Source: Flavobacteriales bacterium
GTDB lineage: Bacteria > Bacteroidota > Bacteroidia > Flavobacteriales > Flavobacteriaceae
Length of the DNA: 41,681 bases
Reading direction: 5' to 3'
Assembly (NCBI GenBank): GCA_027061855.1
Contig: JAMOVT010000078.1
Coordinates: 1-41,681 of the forward strand
The position numbers and the translations under genes are program-made. How positions within the stretch are numbered: position 1 is the stretch's first letter; each line of letters starts with the position of its first letter. The notes under the pieces were generated by a model. That model was not told the DNA's origin. It worked only from the letters and a program-made list of their open reading frames with translations, and did not search any database. Positions 1-8,474 of the stretch are shown one piece after another.

Positions 1-186
1 CGTACTCAAAAAGGGGTGAAAGTCGGAAGATTTAGTCCGGAATTGAGAGAATATTTATTAAATAGCGCCGATAAATATATCAAGCAAGGAATGCTGGAAC
101 TGAAAGATGACTATTTAAAACCTACTGCCGATTCTTTGTTTTTAATTGAGGGAATTATAGTGGATTTATTTTTGGAGGAAGCCTAA
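1..186 (+). CDS. hemW: C-terminal end of a probable HemW-like radical SAM heme chaperone (partial)
   Basis: The frame is open from the first base to the TAA at 184-186 and gives 61 residues; the start lies outside the window. The stretch contains ISOLATED features of the HemW tail: a basic helix, then a 'GMLEL' strand, then an ending of the type L-x-x-x-x-x-LFLIEGIIVDLF, which matches the usual 'LTxxGxxxADxIxxDLF' end of HemW (formerly called oxygen-independent coproporphyrinogen oxidase-like). HemW handles heme in the cytoplasm using a radical SAM core, which is not visible here. The assignment rests only on the short winged-helix-like tail, so another winged-helix protein is possible. A hairpin terminator follows directly. 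Confidence 0.5.
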   Translation, partial: RTQKGVKVGRFSPELREYLLNSADKYIKQGMLELKDDYLKPTADSLFLIEGIIVDLFLEEA

Positions 187-192
187 AACCAA

Positions 193-219
193 AACAAGTC
201 ACAAAAAATGTGACTTGTT
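193..219. terminator. Hairpin terminator after the hemW-like gene
   Basis: A perfect 11-bp stem (AACAAGTCACA / TGTGACTTGTT) with a 5-nt A loop begins 6 nt after the stop codon. There is no long U tract, so termination strength is uncertain. It lies between a plus-strand gene end and a minus-strand gene end and could serve both. The rest of 187-316 is A/T-rich with no ORF. Confidence 0.6.
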
Positions 220-316
220 CTGTTAATCCTAAAACCTAATCATTATGAAAAACTAATTTCATATAGCAAATATAAAACATTTTTTCTCACATTTCCAAAC
301 AATTAGGACTTATTTT

Positions 317-619
317 TTAATTTTTATTATTTGGGAGAGATTTTTTGTTTTTTGCAATATAATTTTCATAGATCCAAGTCAAGGTAAAAGTGGGAATAAA
401 ATCAATTCCCGGTAATATTTCTTCAATAAATGTAATCGCTCCGGCTATTTTACCTACGGAACCGGCATACATTTTGGTCATTAACCAATAAGCAACTGGT
501 GCCCATATAACATCCTCAAATTCACCTATCATAGGTAAGGTAAAAGACAGCATTCCCAAGGCATCAAAAAAGATGCTTAAAAGAAGTTTTTGCTTTTTGT
601 TGTTTTCCAATTGTAACAT
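317..619 (-). CDS. Small conserved membrane protein of unknown function
   Basis: A 100-residue protein whose middle is hydrophobic (about residues 10-35 and 38-75), followed by a short charged tail rich in Lys and Asn. It has two visible motifs: 'DALGMLSFTLP' near residue 20 and 'GEFEDVIWAPVAYWLMTKMY' around residues 32-51. I recognise the type as a small protein common in Flavobacteriia but know of no assigned function. It starts 3 nt after the msrA stop, so it is the last gene of the dtd-thpR-mazG-msrA transcript. It is probably an inner-membrane protein. Confidence 0.75.
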   Translation of the reverse strand: MLQLENNKKQKLLLSIFFDALGMLSFTLPMIGEFEDVIWAPVAYWLMTKMYAGSVGKIAGAITFIEEILPGIDFIPTFTLTWIYENYIAKNKKSLPNNKN

Positions 620-622
620 ATA

Positions 623-1225
623 CTATTTCAATTTGCTTTTGAATTGTTTGCGGAATTTTTCAAGTTTCGGTAAAACCACATATTGACAATAAGGATTATC
701 AGGATTTTTTTCCAAATAATTTTTATGGTATTCTTCCGCTTCATAAAAAGGAGCTTCCGGGACTACTTCCGTTACAATATAATTGTCAAACACATCCGAT
801 TCATTTAAGAATTTGATATAAGCCTCTGCTTTTTCTTTTTGTTCGGGAGTGGTATAAAAAATGGCTGATCTGTATTGTGTTCCCACATCATTGCCTTGGC
901 GATTTAAAGTTGTAGGATCATGTGTAGCAAAGAAAACTTGCAATAATTCCTCATAAGAAATTTGATCGGGATTATATATAATTTTAACCGCTTCCGCATG
1001 CCCGGTTGCACCTGTCGATACTTGTTCATAAGTCGGATTAGGACGTTTGCCTCCGGTATATCCCGGAACTATGCTTTCTACTCCTTTTAAGTTCTTAAAA
1101 ATGCTTTCGGTACACCAAAAACATCCCCCGGCAAAGATTGCCGTTTCTTTTTTAGGTTGACTATTCATAGTTAAAGTGAAAAATATAACTATGGTAAATA
1201 TACTATTTTTTATAAATGATTTCAT
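623..1225 (-). CDS. msrA: Peptide methionine sulfoxide reductase MsrA, exported form
   Basis: MsrA reduces the S-epimer of methionine sulfoxide in oxidised proteins. The catalytic motif GCFWC is at residues 34-38, with Cys35 as the expected nucleophile. The downstream family elements 'VxxGYTGG', 'TGHAE' and 'GTQYRSAIFY' are all present. The protein has 200 residues. Its first ~22 residues are a hydrophobic signal peptide or membrane anchor (MKSF..FTIVIFFTLTMNSQ), so it should act in the periplasm or outside the inner membrane, unlike the cytosolic form. No MsrB domain is fused. It sits 31 nt downstream of the MazG-like gene and 3 nt upstream of the small membrane protein, in one minus-strand operon. 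Confidence 0.95.
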   Translation of the reverse strand: MKSFIKNSIFTIVIFFTLTMNSQPKKETAIFAGGCFWCTESIFKNLKGVESIVPGYTGGKRPNPTYEQVSTGATGHAEAVKIIYNPDQISYEELLQVFFATHDPTTLNRQGNDVGTQYRSAIFYTTPEQKEKAEAYIKFLNESDVFDNYIVTEVVPEAPFYEAEEYHKNYLEKNPDNPYCQYVVLPKLEKFRKQFKSKLK

Positions 1226-1256
1226 AGTTTTTCAAGAGCAAGAATAATGCCGTATT

Positions 1257-1583
1257 TTATTTTAATTTGTCATTATTGTGATGTCTCTTATGATCTCGCC
1301 GTGCCTTTTCCTGTAAACGTTTTGTCCAAATCTTATCCAGATCGGTTCCGGTTTGATTTGCCAGAGCCATTACTACAAAAATCACATCTATCAATTCTTC
1401 TCCGAGATCTTTTTCTCTGTCCGATTCCTTTTCCGACTGTTCCCCATACCGGCGTGCAATAATACGAGCTACTTCCCCTACTTCTTCGGTAAGAATTGCC
1501 ATATTTGTCAGTTCGTTAAAATAACGTACCCCGTGATTTTTAATCCATTGGTCTACCTCTTTTTGCAATTGTTTTAATGCCAT
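1257..1583 (-). CDS. MazG-like nucleotide pyrophosphohydrolase
   Basis: A 108-residue all-alpha NTP pyrophosphatase of the MazG/iMazG type. The metal-binding signature is visible as EEVGE at residues 33-37 followed by EELID with Glu63 and Asp66, the ExxE..ExxD arrangement that binds Mg2+ and the triphosphate. The single short domain is half the size of enteric MazG and typical of the stand-alone form that clears non-canonical dNTPs. The C-terminus is very basic (ARRDHKRHHNNDKLK). It lies 10 nt downstream of thpR. Exact substrate cannot be told from sequence. Confidence 0.88.
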   Translation of the reverse strand: MALKQLQKEVDQWIKNHGVRYFNELTNMAILTEEVGEVARIIARRYGEQSEKESDREKDLGEELIDVIFVVMALANQTGTDLDKIWTKRLQEKARRDHKRHHNNDKLK

Positions 1584-1593
1584 AAATTCAGAT

Positions 1594-2139
1594 TTAAATT
1601 TTTTTATATAAAGCTCCTTGGGGAGAAAGCTTACTTTCTATTATCTCTACTTTAACAGAGGAAATGTCCCCTAAATTTTCCTTATTATATTGATTGACGG
1701 ATTCAAAAAAATCCGGATTCACTTTTTTTATTCTCCCAAGTGTAATATGAGGTTTAAAATGCGATTTTTTGGAAGAAATCATTCCTTTTTCATTCAAATA
1801 TGCATTTATTTTTTGATATATTTTTTTCAATTGTTCATTAGGTGTTATATCAGCATACAATACAGATGGTTTTCCCTTTCTTTTAAAAAAATTCAAACCT
1901 TTGATTTGAAGACCGGCTTCTATTTCGTTTTTAAATTCTTTGTTTATAAATTCTTGAATTTCTTCCACTTTATAAACCGGCATTTCTCCTAAAAAAATGT
2001 AGGTAATATGAAAATTTTCAGGTGTTCTTGTCCATTTAATATTTGCTTTGTCCTTTAATTCTTCTTTTAATTTTTCAAACAGTTTGGTCAATTCAGGTGA
2101 TTGAATAAAACTTCCGATAAAAATTCTTTTCTTTTTCAT
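1594..2139 (-). CDS. thpR: RNA 2',3'-cyclic phosphodiesterase (2H phosphoesterase family)
   Basis: A 181-residue protein with both HxTx motifs of the 2H phosphoesterase/LigT family: HITY at residues 44-47 and HITL at 131-134, each preceded by the usual beta strand. Bacterial ThpR opens 2',3'-cyclic phosphates on RNA and can ligate tRNA halves in vitro; its physiological role is poorly known. It is in the middle of the dtd-thpR-mazG operon, 9 nt after dtd, so the operon groups tRNA and nucleotide quality-control enzymes. Family length and both catalytic His/Thr pairs are normal. Confidence 0.9.
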   Translation of the reverse strand: MKKKRIFIGSFIQSPELTKLFEKLKEELKDKANIKWTRTPENFHITYIFLGEMPVYKVEEIQEFINKEFKNEIEAGLQIKGLNFFKRKGKPSVLYADITPNEQLKKIYQKINAYLNEKGMISSKKSHFKPHITLGRIKKVNPDFFESVNQYNKENLGDISSVKVEIIESKLSPQGALYKKI

Positions 2140-2148
2140 ATTAAAATT

Positions 2149-2601
2149 TTATTCTTTTCTTTTGGTATCTATAATAATTGTAACGGGACCATGATTGATT
2201 AACGATACATCCATCATTGCTCCAAATTCACCCGTTTGAACCGGTTTGGATATTTTTTTATTTATTTTTTCTATAAATTTCAAATATAACGGATATGCTT
2301 TATCAGGTTTTGCCGCATGCATATATGAAGGACGGTGACCTTTTTTTGTTTTTGCATGCAAAGTAAACTGACTAATAACCAAAGCATTACCATCTACATC
2401 TAGCAGGGATTTATTCATTACCCCCTTTTCATCATTAAAAATTCTTAAATTTATAATCTTATGAACCAGCCAATCGATATCTTCTTCGGTGTCTTCATTT
2501 TCTATTCCCAGGAGAATAACCAAACCACAATCGATTTTTCCTCGAATTTCTCCTGATATTTCCACATCTGCCTTTTTTACTCTTTGCAAAACTACTCTCA
2601 T
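2149..2601 (-). CDS. dtd: D-aminoacyl-tRNA deacylase
   Basis: A 150-residue DTD enzyme, full length for the family. It begins with MRVVLQRV, and contains the SQFTLHA motif and the GAMMDVSLINHGPVT motif near the C-terminus that forms the substrate pocket with the cross-subunit Gly-Pro. It removes D-amino acids, and glycine from tRNA-Ala, in the cytoplasm as a homodimer. It is the first gene of the minus-strand operon and diverges from the LytTR regulator gene across 140 bp. Confidence 0.96.
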   Translation of the reverse strand: MRVVLQRVKKADVEISGEIRGKIDCGLVILLGIENEDTEEDIDWLVHKIINLRIFNDEKGVMNKSLLDVDGNALVISQFTLHAKTKKGHRPSYMHAAKPDKAYPLYLKFIEKINKKISKPVQTGEFGAMMDVSLINHGPVTIIIDTKRKE

Positions 2602-2618
2602 AGGATATATTTTATAAT

Positions 2619-2626
2619 CAAACTTA
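2619..2626 (-). promoter_or_regulatory. Candidate -7 element for the dtd operon
   Basis: On the minus strand TAAGTTTG fits the Bacteroidota TAnnTTTG -7 consensus and lies about 18 nt upstream of the dtd start. I do not see a clear TTG -33 element at the expected spacing, so support is moderate. The remaining divergent region up to 2741 is A/T-rich and no clear promoter for the LytTR gene stands out. Confidence 0.4.
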
Positions 2627-2741
2627 CAAAAATTACTTATTCATACTTATATAACCGTTTATAAAGCTAAATGGTTTTTTTATCAACTTTACAAAATTAA
2701 TTCAAAAAATCCTTTTATATTTAACTTAAAATAATCCGACT

Positions 2742-3491
2742 ATGTTGAAGACTATAATAATAGATGACGAAAAATTAGCCATTGAAAGTTTACAATGGGA
2801 GATAGAAAATTTTTGTGATAATATTAAAGTAATAGCCACATTTTCTAATCCGGTTGAGGCGATCAAAGGAATAAATACTTTAAAACCCGATCTTGTTTTT
2901 CTCGATATTGAAATGCCCGAAATTGACGGATTTCAATTATTACAAAAACTTCAATATAAAAATTTTGATTTGATCATTACTACTGCTTACAATCAATATG
3001 CAATACAGGCTTTTCGCGCCAATGCCATCGATTATTTACTTAAACCCATTGATCCGGACGAACTGGTGGAAGCAGTTGATAAAGTACAAAACCGAAAAGG
3101 CTCCGGGGAAGAAAATCATAATATAGAAGCCATTTTGGATCAAATTATTTCGAAACAATCAAAGCAATCCAAAATACCTCTTTCTTTATCAAACAAAGTG
3201 GTTTTGGTAGAACCGGAAAATATCATTTATTGCAAGTCGGAAGGAAGTTATACACGTGTATTTATGAAAGGAAATAAAAAAGTGTTGGTGTCCAAAAGTA
3301 TCAAAACTTTGGAAAATCTTTGTCCCCCCAATAAATTTATGCGTGTACATAAATCTTATATAGTAAATGTGGATGAAATTCGAGAATATATCCGTCAAGG
3401 AGGTGGTGAATTAGTTTTGTCGAACGGTATGGTTGTGCCTGTATCCCGTACGCATAAAAATGAAGTGCTACAAGCCTTAAATATTCTCTAA
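2742..3491 (+). CDS. LytTR-family response regulator
   Basis: A 249-residue LytR/AlgR-type regulator. The receiver domain (about 1-120) has the acidic pair DDE at residues 8-10, the phosphoacceptor Asp55 in LVFLDIEMPE, a Thr in 'IITTAY' and the conserved Lys in 'DYLLKPI'. The LytTR DNA-binding domain spans about 145-245, with 'SEGSYTRVFM' and 'FMRVHKSYIVN'. It is followed with no gap by the sensor kinase, its obvious partner. The target genes are not indicated. The stop codon TAA is immediately followed by the kinase start in the same frame. Confidence 0.95.
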   Translation: MLKTIIIDDEKLAIESLQWEIENFCDNIKVIATFSNPVEAIKGINTLKPDLVFLDIEMPEIDGFQLLQKLQYKNFDLIITTAYNQYAIQAFRANAIDYLLKPIDPDELVEAVDKVQNRKGSGEENHNIEAILDQIISKQSKQSKIPLSLSNKVVLVEPENIIYCKSEGSYTRVFMKGNKKVLVSKSIKTLENLCPPNKFMRVHKSYIVNVDEIREYIRQGGGELVLSNGMVVPVSRTHKNEVLQALNIL

Positions 3492-5015
3492 TTGTTTTTG
3501 GAAATTGACATATTGCGGGAACTCTCTTCTCCTACCGAAAATGGAATTGTAGTTTTTGTTTCGGGATTTTTATTTATTCTGGGCGTATATCATTTTTTTC
3601 TGTATTTTCAACATAAAGACAAAAGTTATCTCTACTACTCTCTTTATAGTTTACTAGTTTTTGTATATACCTATCATCGGGATTCCACTTTTCTTTTAAC
3701 CAAGTTAAGTTCTAATCTGATGCCTGCGATAAAATGGATGTATGATCCGATAAAATGGATGTATTCCGTTGTTTATATTTATTTTGCCATTACTTTTATT
3801 GAACTTTATAAATATAATCCGAGATGGGATAAAATTTTACGAACTTTTGCAAGGTATTCCTTATGGTTTTTAGCTTTACTAATGATTTTTTCTTTCGTTA
3901 TACACAATAATAAGCCTATTGAAATTGCTTACAATTTTATTTTCCTACCCATTATTTTTATTTTGTCACTTAAAGCACTCCATGTATTTTACAAAACTAG
4001 CTCTCCCATAAAGTATTATTTGATTATAGGCTCCGGAGTTTACCTGATTTTGGCCGTACTATCTCATATTCTTACTTATACCGGCCACCCGTTCAGGGTA
4101 TTATTTTATTTAGCGATAACTTTTGAAATGCTTATGTTTGCCTTAGGTCTCGGAAAAAAACAAAAGTTAATTCTTGAAGAAAAAAATAAATGGCAAAGGC
4201 AAATTATTAAAGAACATGAAGAAAATTTAAGACTGAAAGATGAACTGACTAAAAAGTTAGACCAAAAAGTACAAGATAAAACCGCTGAAATAATTGAATT
4301 ATTAAAAGCCAACGAAGCTGAAAAGAGAGAAAAAATAGCTCTTCAATATTCTAAAGAAATGATTCGATTACGCATGATGGCGCTCCAGGCGCAAATGAAT
4401 CCACATTTTTTGTTTAATTCGCTAAACTCCATTAAACATTTTATTATTAATAATGAACCAAAAAAATCCATTTCTTATTTGACAAAATTCGCCAAATTAA
4501 TTCGTAATGTTCTGGATTACTCCGGTGTTCCGGAAATAAGTTTGAAAGATGAAATAGAAATAATGAAATTATATCTGGAAATAGAAAACTTGCGTTTTGA
4601 TCATCAATTACATTTTGATTTCATTATCGACCCTTCCATTGATTTAAATCAGGTAAAAGTGCCTCCGTTAATTTTGCAGGCTTTGATAGAAAATGCCATT
4701 TGGCATGGTTTGGCTCCTAAGAAAGAAAATAGGCGGCTATGGATTCGTATTTTTAAAAAGCATGAACAAATTAAAATTGAAATTGAAGATAATGGTATTG
4801 GCAGGGAACGTGCGGAACTAATTAAAAAAACAAAATCAAGTATGTTAAAAAAGAAACCTATGGGAATTAATATAACAGAAGAAAGATTGAAAGTGTTCGC
4901 AGAAAAATATAAACATAAATATCATATAACTTTTGAGGATTTAATAGATGAAAGTGGTGCAGCCGCAGGAACCAAAGTAATTTTATATTTACCGGATTAT
5001 TCCAAAACACAATAA
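3492..5015 (+). CDS. 7TM sensor histidine kinase, LytS-like
   Basis: A 507-residue membrane kinase. About seven hydrophobic segments lie between residues 18 and 220 and look like a 7TMR-DISM 7TM domain without the usual extracellular N-domain. A coiled coil follows (about 222-290). The His_kinase core has the H box QMNPHFLFNSLNSIKHF with His305, and the HATPase has an N box (LIENAIWHG) and a G box (DNGIGR). The first in-frame ATG is about 75 codons in, inside the 7TM domain, so the TTG at 3492 directly after the regulator stop codon is the most plausible start. It should phosphorylate the upstream LytTR protein. A 17-bp direct repeat at 3727-3743 and 3748-3764 duplicates seven codons (IKWMYDP). 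Confidence 0.9.
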   Translation: MFLEIDILRELSSPTENGIVVFVSGFLFILGVYHFFLYFQHKDKSYLYYSLYSLLVFVYTYHRDSTFLLTKLSSNLMPAIKWMYDPIKWMYSVVYIYFAITFIELYKYNPRWDKILRTFARYSLWFLALLMIFSFVIHNNKPIEIAYNFIFLPIIFILSLKALHVFYKTSSPIKYYLIIGSGVYLILAVLSHILTYTGHPFRVLFYLAITFEMLMFALGLGKKQKLILEEKNKWQRQIIKEHEENLRLKDELTKKLDQKVQDKTAEIIELLKANEAEKREKIALQYSKEMIRLRMMALQAQMNPHFLFNSLNSIKHFIINNEPKKSISYLTKFAKLIRNVLDYSGVPEISLKDEIEIMKLYLEIENLRFDHQLHFDFIIDPSIDLNQVKVPPLILQALIENAIWHGLAPKKENRRLWIRIFKKHEQIKIEIEDNGIGRERAELIKKTKSSMLKKKPMGINITEERLKVFAEKYKHKYHITFEDLIDESGAAAGTKVILYLPDYSKTQ

Positions 5016-5072
5016 TAATAGTCTATTCATCTTGTTTTCAATCATTTCTAAATTATATTTTGAGAACATATA

Positions 5073-5960
5073 TTATAATTTGATGATTTTGAAAAAAACT
5101 TGTTGTAGTTCTTTTTGTATTTTCAAGAAATAAATACCACTTTTTAAATTTCTGCAATCAATCTTATTTTTATTTTTCCCTTGACAAATCAATTGGCCTT
5201 TTAAATTATATATAGCAAAATTATAGTCGGAAATATTTTTTATATGAATATATTCGGATACCGGATTGGGAAAAAGCAATATTTGTTCCTTTATATTATC
5301 TCTTAAAGATAAGGAAGGATCAAATTCATCCGCTCCAATATCTATATAATTATTTATTTTTCTAGATTGTTCATCAATATCCTTTTCATGTAGATCTATT
5401 TGAGTGGATGGATTTCCGGAATCAATGCAAGGAGAATGAGATTGTAAATGTAAGTCAGGCTGATTTACATCAATCAATAAAGGATTTTTAAAAAAAGAAT
5501 GCAGCTCTTTTCCGGTAGCTTGTTGGTATCCGGAAAAATCATTGTATTCCGTTCCATTTATTTCAATCACTATTTGAGTGGCTTGACCGCCTGCATCATA
5601 ATAAGCATTATAATCCAAATCCACTCCGGACAAACTATTCTCACTAATAATAAGTACATGATCATTATTTGCGGCATTGAAAATATTGTTTTCTATATGA
5701 CAATTTTCCAAATAACTCAAATATAATTCCCCACTGTAAGAGTTGGATGTGTCGTTATGAAACAATGTATTGTTTCGAAAAATACTGTTTTCCACTTTTC
5801 CGGTTACCGGATAATTATATCCTCCTATTACCAAACCTGCTTGATTATTATTATATATTAGGTTATTACGTACTATAATACCTGAGGAAGACGGATTGGT
5901 ATTTACTTGCCCGTTATTTTCACATCCCACTTCAATTCCGTAATTATTTTCCTGAAACAA
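5073..5960 (-). pseudogene. C-terminal half of a frameshifted T9SS-secreted beta-helix protein
   Basis: This reading frame (about 295 codons) continues the right-handed parallel beta-helix that starts in the neighbouring frame at 5944-6804. It shows repeated N-N/xIxxN coils such as 'GIIVRNNLIYNNN' and 'NSIFRNNTLFHND'. The C-terminal ~75 residues are a type IX secretion sorting domain: 'LLFPNPVSEYIHI' then 'YNLKGQLI' and 'LKSGIYFLKI', ending FFKIIKL. It has no ATG or signal peptide of its own; a TTG is its only possible start, so it should not be secreted alone. Taken with the other half the protein would be ~575 residues. One base too many near 5955 explains the split. Confidence 0.85.
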
Positions 5961-6804
5961 GGTTGCGCTCTACTAAAATATTTTTTCCGCCATCTATATA
6001 AATACCGGCAGCAGAATCATAGGCCGAGGGATTTTGATACACAAGATTATTGATAATCACACCATTTCTGGCCTGATCTAAGTTAGGGTCCTGACATTCA
6101 CCTTCATAACCAATGGCGACTATGCCTATATTCGTATTGTTGTAAATTTCATTTCCATTTATTTCAAATCCGTCAATGTTCCCGTTTAAAGACAGAGCTT
6201 CGCTCCATCCGGTCTCACAATCATGGATTTTATTATTTAACAGTCTAATATCCGTAGATGCCTTTTGGGAATCTCTCCCAAACACAATAATAGGCTGTGC
6301 GTTTTGTTGTTCCGTGGGGGTTTGTCCTAATGCATTTGTCGAATAGTCGATATTATAAAATTCATTATGAGATAAAATGATATGAGAAGAATTTATGATC
6401 AATACACCTTGTGCATCATTTACTTGGTAATCTTTAAAAATAATTCCTGAAATTTGAATGTATTCCTGATGTTCTATTTTAATTAAAAACTGTCCATCCA
6501 AAAGATTATTTCCCGTGATATTTACTTCCTCATTTTGGTAATTTCTAATAACAATAGGTAAATTAACCGTTCCGGAAACACTTATGTCTATCATACCTTT
6601 ATAAGTTCCCTGCCTGATTAATAAACTATCGCCGGGATGTATTTGATTAACGGCATAATCAATTGTTTTCCAGGGTTGGGAAAAACTGCCCGTATTGGCA
6701 TCAGATCCCTGTGTAGAAACAAAATAAGTCGATTGAGCTTTAATACCAATAACACTGTTTTCAAAGATAAAACTCAACAAAAATAAATAAATATATTTTT
6801 GCAT
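5944..6804 (-). pseudogene. N-terminal half of the frameshifted T9SS beta-helix protein
   Basis: The 286-codon frame starts with a signal peptide (MQKYIYLFLLSFIF..IKAQS). It continues with the usual entry of a secreted polysaccharide-lyase-like or DUF1565 beta-helix: 'TYFVSTQGSDANTGSFSQPW', 'TIDYAVNQIHPGDSLLIRQGTY' and successive coils. It stops abruptly at ..NILVERNLVSGK. Removing one G from the CAGGAAAAT stretch joins ..ERNLVS to ENNYGIEVGCENNG in the other frame and restores the expected coil. Whether this is a true mutation or a sequencing indel cannot be decided here. The intact product would be a cell-surface or secreted protein that binds or cleaves carbohydrate; I see no specific catalytic motif. 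Confidence 0.85.
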
Positions 6805-6836
6805 ATTTTCCTAATATTTGTTTAAATATAGGATAA

Positions 6837-8474
6837 TTATTTTAACCCATAGAAAACGGTATATTTTCCAAACACTTTTTTGTCTTGATAATATTTCATT
6901 AGTTTACTCAAAATCGTATCTTTTTCTTTGACTTTGAAAGTAATTAATACACCCTGATTTTCTTGTATTTTTTTCTGTAAAGAATTCCATTCATCCGGAT
7001 TATTTACATTAATCAAATAGTTTTTCCAAGTCAAATTATTTTCAAATTGGGTTTCCCTATTTAAGTCATTAGAATTTTTATACAAAGAGATGACTGGCTT
7101 GTTTAGTTCAAAAGAAATGGAAGGTTGCCGGGAATTATAAATATAAATAGTTTTAGTATCGAGTTTTTTCTCTTTTATAAATTCGGTCAGAGGTTTAGGA
7201 CTATTGATTAAAAGAGCATTTTCACTCATAAATTTACCAGAGGCAATAAGTATAAATACACTAAAAAGAACAGCATTGTATATAAATTTTTGAATTAAAT
7301 TCATCCTTTTATTATTCCAAATATATAAGATTACAAACAGATAAAGAATACTAAAAATGAATAATGCAACCGGTAGGATGAATTCTGCCTCTAAAAAGAA
7401 TGCAATGATCATGGATAACGGGAAAAACAGATAAAAGATAGAAATGAAATTGAAAGCTGTTTTTTGTTTTTTGGGAGAACTATTCAGAATAAAATAAGCT
7501 GTAAGCAAGGCTATAAATCCATAAAATGGAAGTATATAAAGAATTCTTTTTGAAGTAGATAGCGAAAAAAAGAAAATAGGGATTAGTATAGCTAAGAATA
7601 AGCTTAAGACTATTTTGTTTTTTTTTAGTTCATTATGTTGTTCTTTTATAAAATACGGCCATAGCAAAGCCCACGGAGCAGTTGTTATAGGTGCCAAAAC
7701 TATAAAATACCACCAGGGCATTGCACGATGAAATGAATTCTTAGCAAAGCGTTCCAAAGTTTGTTTTCCAAGAAAATAATCAATAAAATCGCTATTCTCA
7801 TAAGCTAAAAAGAGATACCACCATAGACCGGTAACTAAAAATAAAAGAAAGGCAAAAAAATGATGTTTATTCCATTTATTTTTTTTCGGATTAAAATAGG
7901 AATATAAAAGACTGAAAATAAAGACTACAATAAAAACTACCGGGCCTTTTGTATAAAAACCAAATCCTAGGCTCAAAGCAAAAAGATAGAGATAAAATGA
8001 TTTTTCTTCCCTATAATATTTTAACCAAGCATAAATAGCTAATAATACAAAACTGGTCAAAAAAGAATCTGTGGTAAGATTTCTCGAAGAAATCAATACC
8101 AAGGGCAACGAAGCATATATTGCAGCTGAGAGAATGGCCATTTCTTTTTTTCTAAAAAGTAAAAGAGCTATTTGATATACAAGCCAAACTTGAAACAAGA
8201 CAGACAATTGCAGAAAAAAACGTGCGGCAAATGAGTTAATCCCGAAAATCGAATAAGCAACAGCAGTGATTTGATAAGTGAAAGGAGGCTTATGATAGTG
8301 ATGAATATTGAGTAAATTAGGATGAATCCAATCACCGTCTTTAAACATTTCACGTGCAATTTCTGCATATCTTGCATCACTGGTTTCCACTACTCCGTAA
8401 CTTCCTACATTGATGAGTAAACCAAATGCCAAAATAAGTAAAATGATATTGAGATTTAGAGATTTATTTTTCAT
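6837..8474 (-). CDS. GT39-family (ArnT/PMT-like) membrane glycosyltransferase
   Basis: A 545-residue polytopic protein, with a dozen or so hydrophobic segments over residues 10-415 and a soluble C-terminal domain. The N-terminal periplasmic loop 'VVETSDARYAEIAREMF' carries the Asp/Glu pair typical of PMT_2/ArnT enzymes, which move a sugar from polyprenyl phosphate to lipid A or another acceptor on the periplasmic side. Its ATG overlaps the LAB_N gene stop by 4 bp. The order GT2, LAB_N, GT39 resembles an Arn-like pathway: load sugar on undecaprenyl phosphate, flip, transfer. The acceptor is unknown. Confidence 0.88.
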   Translation of the reverse strand: MKNKSLNLNIILLILAFGLLINVGSYGVVETSDARYAEIAREMFKDGDWIHPNLLNIHHYHKPPFTYQITAVAYSIFGINSFAARFFLQLSVLFQVWLVYQIALLLFRKKEMAILSAAIYASLPLVLISSRNLTTDSFLTSFVLLAIYAWLKYYREEKSFYLYLFALSLGFGFYTKGPVVFIVVFIFSLLYSYFNPKKNKWNKHHFFAFLLFLVTGLWWYLFLAYENSDFIDYFLGKQTLERFAKNSFHRAMPWWYFIVLAPITTAPWALLWPYFIKEQHNELKKNKIVLSLFLAILIPIFFFSLSTSKRILYILPFYGFIALLTAYFILNSSPKKQKTAFNFISIFYLFFPLSMIIAFFLEAEFILPVALFIFSILYLFVILYIWNNKRMNLIQKFIYNAVLFSVFILIASGKFMSENALLINSPKPLTEFIKEKKLDTKTIYIYNSRQPSISFELNKPVISLYKNSNDLNRETQFENNLTWKNYLINVNNPDEWNSLQKKIQENQGVLITFKVKEKDTILSKLMKYYQDKKVFGKYTVFYGLK

